NCBI GenBank assembly: GCA_002502245.1
Contig: DAPW01000020.1
Location: forward strand, 36,552 to 53,084
Direction of reading: 5' to 3'
DNA length: 16,533 nt
From: Methanoregula sp. UBA154
GTDB taxonomy: Archaea; Halobacteriota; Methanomicrobia; Methanomicrobiales; Methanospirillaceae
Below the pieces are notes generated by a model. That model made no database searches. It was not told the origin of the DNA and saw only the letters and a list, made by a program, of their open reading frames with translations. Shown piece after piece: positions 13,703 to 16,533 of the stretch (the stretch's first letter is position 1; each line of letters begins with the position of its first letter). Both the position numbers and the translations under genes were made by a program.

Positions 13703-14681
13703 GTACCCCGGAGACTGGGTGGCCCGCTGCACGTCGCCGGAGCGGCTCCGGCTGGCCGGGCAGGGCCTTGCCGTGCTCACCTCCTCGGGGGCTGTCCTCC
13801 TCCGCGGGTTGAGCACCGGCACCACGGCTGCTGCTGCGGCAAAAGCCGCCGTCCTCTCCCTGAAGACCGATACGGAGTGCGTGACCGTTATCCTGCCCTG
13901 CGGTATTGCTGTTGATGTTCCCGCCTGCGGCCGGGCCGGCACCGGGTCAGCGGTAAAATACGGGGGGGATTATCCTGCCGATGTCACGGCAGGCCTTGAG
14001 TTCCGGGCAGAGGCAATTCCCGGAGCGAACGGTATCACGGTCACGTTCGGCGAAGGCATCGGGCGGTTCTCCCGGGACACCCCGCGCTACCGGAAGGGAA
14101 CGCCGGCCGTCAGCCCGCCGGCGCTTTCCTGCATTGTCCGCTCCGTGCAGGAGGCCCTTGATGTGATCGGCGGGTCCGGCTGCTCGGTCCGGATCTCCGC
14201 ACCCCGCGGCACCCGGATCGCGGAACAGACCCTCAATTCCCGTATGGGGGTCAAGGGCGGCATCTCCGTCCTAGGCACGACCGGCCTGGTCGAGCCCTGG
14301 GACGATCACCTGACCGAATCAACAATGGAACGGGTTGCTGCGGCTGACCGCCCGGTCCTCACCACCGGCAGGATCGGCCTCCGCTTCTCCCGGCTCCTCT
14401 TTCCGGATCACGAGGTGATCCTCATCGGGGGAAAGCTCAAAGAAGCCCTTGACGCGGCCCGGGGCGATGTCATCCTGTGCGGTCTTCCGGCCCTGATCCT
14501 CCGGCATATCGACCCGCAGATCCTGGACGGGAGCGGTTACCTGACCGTTGAGGAACTTGCCGCGTCCCCGCAGTTTCCGGCCATTGTTGCCGCACTGCTC
14601 GCGGAGTTCCGGCAGCTCCGGCCCCGGGTCACCGTTGTCCTTATCAACCGCAAAGGCAGGATCATTGGTGAGCTTTCATGA
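13677..14681 (+). CDS. cbiD: CbiD, cobalt-precorrin-5B C1-methyltransferase
   Basis: Methylates C1 of cobalt-precorrin-5B, a step specific to the anaerobic pathway. It is 334 residues. Motifs: LLRGLSTGTTAAAAAKAAV (41-59), matching the usual GYTTGTCAAAAAKAA with Tyr to Leu, Thr to Ser and Cys to Thr changes; KYGGDYPADVTAG (94-106), for the family KDAGDDPDVT; APRGTRIAEQTLNSRMGVKG (175-194) and GGISVLGTTGLVEPW (194-208). About 45 residues (MRDPVTAFEYPGDW...) precede the first motif; bacterial enzymes lack them, but methanogen CbiD proteins, as I recall them, have a similar leader. Start: ATG at 13677 after AAGGATCC, inside the end of cbiC (26-nt overlap). It ends in ATGA with cbiE. Frames opening earlier, at 13536, are antisense-like noise. 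Confidence 0.94.
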   Translation: MRDPVTAFEYPGDWVARCTSPERLRLAGQGLAVLTSSGAVLLRGLSTGTTAAAAAKAAVLSLKTDTECVTVILPCGIAVDVPACGRAGTGSAVKYGGDYPADVTAGLEFRAEAIPGANGITVTFGEGIGRFSRDTPRYRKGTPAVSPPALSCIVRSVQEALDVIGGSGCSVRISAPRGTRIAEQTLNSRMGVKGGISVLGTTGLVEPWDDHLTESTMERVAAADRPVLTTGRIGLRFSRLLFPDHEVILIGGKLKEALDAARGDVILCGLPALILRHIDPQILDGSGYLTVEELAASPQFPAIVAALLAEFRQLRPRVTVVLINRKGRIIGELS

Positions 14682-15259
14682 AGATCATCGGTGTCGGGTG
14701 CGGCCCGGGCCTGCTGACGGAACAGGCACTCCAGGCCTTGAAGAAAGCGCGGTTCTGCTATGGATCGGAACGGGCGATTGGGCTTGCACGCCCGTTCCTA
14801 CCAAAGAACTGCACGGTCAGGTCAATTGACGATTTCAAAAAACTCCCGGCGCTTCCGGAGGATGCCGTTCTTCTCTCGACCGGTGACCCGATGCTCGCCG
14901 GACTCGGTTACCTCCGGGGTGAGGTGATCCCGGGCATATCCTCGCTCCAGATCGCGGCGGCCCGGCTGCATATCCCCCTGTCACGCATCGCCGTTGTTGT
15001 TGCCCATGGTCGCGGCCATGAACAGGGGATGCAGGATACAATCGATGAACTGAAGCGGGAAAAGATCGTTTTCCTCCTTGCCGACCCGAAATTCAGCATC
15101 GATGAGCTCTATGGCCGTCTTGCCGCCCTCGCCCTGCCCCTGCAGATCGCCGTCTGCGAGGACCTTGCCTATCCGGAGGAACGGATCGTTGTGGGGGATA
15201 TTGCGTCACCCCCGAAGCCCGAATCTGCCCTCTATTCCCTCGTTATCGGCAGGTTCTAA
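14678..15259 (+). CDS. cbiE: CbiE, cobalt-precorrin-7 C5-methyltransferase
   Basis: Tetrapyrrole methylase that methylates C5, working with CbiT; the two are fused in aerobic CobL but sit at opposite ends of this operon. It is 193 residues, normal length. Motifs: IIGVGCGPGLLTEQALQAL (3-21), the GSERAIGLA element (29-37), LLSTGDPMLAGLG (65-77), IPGISSLQIAAARL (84-97) and VVAHGRG (107-113), all expected for CbiE. The ATG at 14678 overlaps the cbiD stop (ATGA) and has GGTGAG six bases upstream. The TAA at the end is followed by an A-run, then the structured region 15289-15350. It is the last gene of the operon. Confidence 0.94.
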   Translation: MKIIGVGCGPGLLTEQALQALKKARFCYGSERAIGLARPFLPKNCTVRSIDDFKKLPALPEDAVLLSTGDPMLAGLGYLRGEVIPGISSLQIAAARLHIPLSRIAVVVAHGRGHEQGMQDTIDELKREKIVFLLADPKFSIDELYGRLAALALPLQIAVCEDLAYPEERIVVGDIASPPKPESALYSLVIGRF

Positions 15260-15288
15260 AAAAAAGCACCGACTGCGGCATGCAGATA

Positions 15289-15350
15289 AGAGCCGCCGGT
15301 TCCCGCCAAACCCCGGCACCGGAAGCCCGGATGACCGTAGGGCCGGCTCT
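15289..15350 (+). other. Stem-loop region after the cbi operon
   Basis: AGAGCCG (15289-15295) and CGGCTCT (15344-15350) pair perfectly over 7 bp, enclosing about 48 nt with further CCGG-type pairing, then GTTTCTC. It lies 29 nt after the cbiE stop. It could stabilise the 3' end of the operon mRNA; without a U-run it is not a convincing terminator on its own. Confidence 0.35.
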
Positions 15351-15434
15351 GTTTCTCGTGCGTGGTGAATACCGGTACCGCGGCGGCCAGGCAGACCGGA
15401 CCATGCATCATTCAGACCCCCGGCAGGCGCTGCC

Positions 15435-15456
15435 GGCCGGAAAGGCCCTTTTTTTT
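15435..15456 (+). terminator. Hairpin plus oligo-T terminator
   Basis: GGCC-ggaaa-GGCC (15435-15447) is followed by C and eight T (15449-15456). A second small stem, GGCAG-gcg-CTGCC, lies directly before it. This is the best terminator candidate for the cbi transcript, about 190 nt after cbiE. Confidence 0.6.
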
Positions 15457-15578
15457 GAACCGTGGAGCACCCGGTCGTGTCTGGTTGTCCTGCAGGATTT
15501 TCCGGACTTTTCTCGCTCCTCCGGACCGCACCGTGTTTTTATGGGGTTTTTTTATTATCCTTTTCCTATTTTTATTCC

Positions 15579-15590
15579 AAAAACTATATT
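15579..15590 (+). promoter_or_regulatory. Promoter of the PAS-domain gene
   Basis: CCAAAAACTATATTTG carries an A-rich BRE and TATA box. The CAAAAACTATAT core is the same as in the distal promoter near 9217. Usual spacing puts the start near 15613, about 7 nt before the ATG at 15620, so the transcript is nearly leaderless and no ribosome site is visible. The upstream stretch is T-rich. Confidence 0.6.
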
Positions 15591-15619
15591 TGATAACATT
15601 TGTTATTCACTCATAGTAA

Positions 15620-16533
15620 ATGGATAGCCGGGACAAGCCTGAGGATCTGACTATTGGCAGACAGGAAGATGGGAGAGCCCTGGCTGACGCGCTCACGAGA
15701 AGACTGTTTGATACCGATGGCGTGGTGTCCGGACTGAATCCGGGGAACAGGGCGGACCGTTCCGGTACCGGGCGGCAGGGCAGGACCCCCGGCAGGGAAC
15801 CCGCGGGAACGGGTCAGCCGGAAGGCACGGAACGGCTATCCCCCCCGCAGAAAGCAACCCTTCCCACCGGGGAAAAGGACCCGCCGAAGCAGCAGCCTGA
15901 TCCGGAACCCCCTTCGAACGGGTCATCGCAGCACAACGACACGGACCTGACCTGGCTGGATGATCCCCAGACCCTCTATCTCCGGCAGAAGCTGCACGTT
16001 GCGGATGCCCCGTCATTTATCGGCAACCTTGCCGATGCGCTCTCCAGTTCCTGTGTACGGGACGCAATGAAGAAAGTAAAACTGATGAGCGAGCTCATCG
16101 TCTCCGCCGGTAAAGCCCAGTACCCGGTTTTTGCCATCGACTCTGACGGGAAGGTCATTGCATGGAACAAGGAGATGGAACGGATTACCGGCGTGCCGGC
16201 GCACAGCATGATCGGGAAAGGGGAGCATGCCTATGCGATTCCCTTTTACGGCAAGCCCCGGCCGATGCTGATCGATTACCTGATCCTCCCCCCGCCCTCA
16301 CTGGAAAATTCTTCCGGCCAGGCCGTTCCCGGTTCACGGGATGTGCTCACCAGCAAGGAAGAGACCGTCCGGTTGCAGGGGAAACCCTGGCTGATCCAGA
16401 GCCGGGGGACCCGGATTTATGATGAGGACGGCAGCATCATTGCGGCAGTCCAGTCCATTGGGATCCGCGATCCGTTCCCGGACGCAAAGCCGTCCGGCTG
16501 GGAGCAACCGGAACCCGAGAACCCCCCAGCGGT
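15620..16533 (+). CDS. PAS-domain protein, possibly a sensor (C-terminus beyond window)
   Basis: The reading frame runs from ATG at 15620 to the window edge, giving 304 residues and no stop. Residues 1-35 look helical (ALADALTRRLFDTDG). Residues 36-108 are rich in Pro, Gly, Gln, Glu, Arg and Ser and almost certainly disordered. Residues 109-168 are helical, leading into a PAS domain (about 169-283): YPVFAIDSDGKVIAWNKEME, the helix ITGVPAHSMIGKG, then AIPFYGKPRPMLIDYLILPP and the closing strands IIAAVQSIGIRD. The IGKGxxxYAxPFYGxxRPMLID pattern is frequent in PAS proteins of Methanomicrobiales. No membrane segment is seen, so it is cytosolic as far as visible. A histidine kinase or more PAS/GAF domains may follow beyond the window, so the final function cannot be named. 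Confidence 0.85.
   Translation, partial: MDSRDKPEDLTIGRQEDGRALADALTRRLFDTDGVVSGLNPGNRADRSGTGRQGRTPGREPAGTGQPEGTERLSPPQKATLPTGEKDPPKQQPDPEPPSNGSSQHNDTDLTWLDDPQTLYLRQKLHVADAPSFIGNLADALSSSCVRDAMKKVKLMSELIVSAGKAQYPVFAIDSDGKVIAWNKEMERITGVPAHSMIGKGEHAYAIPFYGKPRPMLIDYLILPPPSLENSSGQAVPGSRDVLTSKEETVRLQGKPWLIQSRGTRIYDEDGSIIAAVQSIGIRDPFPDAKPSGWEQPEPENPPA

Noticed and set aside
15280..15627. Reading frame of 115 codons between cbiE and the PAS gene
   Set aside because: It crosses a terminator-like hairpin with eight T, the T-rich promoter region and the start of the PAS gene, and shows no recognisable protein pattern.

Overview
The window is GC-rich archaeal DNA, most likely from a methanogen of the order Methanomicrobiales (a Methanoregula-like genome is my best guess). 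The evidence is TATA/BRE-type promoters with very short or absent leaders, a complete run of anaerobic cobalamin (cbi) genes in which CbiD has a methanogen-style N-terminal extension, a Methanomicrobiales-style PAS protein, and a PerM-type permease, a TrkH and a TraB protein typical of these genomes.

Layout: (1) 1-704, minus strand: N-terminal part of a Kup potassium transporter. (2) 705-1741: gene-free, with two tandem copies (E1, E2) of a structured repeat. (3) 1742-2794, minus: AI-2E/PerM-family permease. (4) 2795-3210: divergent intergenic region with repeat E3 and the trkH promoter. (5) 3211-4707, plus: TrkH potassium channel subunit. (6) 4708-5217: repeat E4. (7) 5218-5712, plus: small helical protein of unknown function whose 3' end runs antisense into the convergent TraB-family gene (5551-6756, minus). 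(8) 6757-7100: repeat E5. (9) 7101-7793, minus: TIGR00266/AIM24-family protein. (10) 7794-9570: long gene-free region with repeats E6 and E7, a smaller palindromic repeat (D1, D2) and two promoters pointing at the cbi genes. (11) 9571-15259, plus: cbiT-cbiL-cbiF-cbiG-cbiH-cbiC-cbiD-cbiE, eight genes that all overlap end to end, read as one operon. (12) 15260-15619: terminator structures and a new promoter. (13) 15620 to the window end, plus: PAS-domain protein with a long disordered N-terminus.

The cbi operon encodes most of the corrin-ring steps between cobalt-factor II and cobyrinate: methyltransferases CbiL, CbiH, CbiF and CbiE, ring-opening CbiG, C1-methylase CbiD, decarboxylase/methylase CbiT and methylmutase CbiC. 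The chelatase, CbiJ and CbiA are not in the window. Kup and TrkH lie within 3 kb of each other, so the left part has a potassium-uptake flavour.

The most unusual content is the repeat family: seven copies (E1-E7, about 240-400 bp) in roughly 8 kb, in both orientations and only between genes. They are built from shared modules, called here S, P, H and T in element orientation. Compensatory base changes between copies suggest that the stems matter, and several copies end in an oligo-T run. I do not recognise the family, and it is the best candidate here for an undescribed element or RNA.
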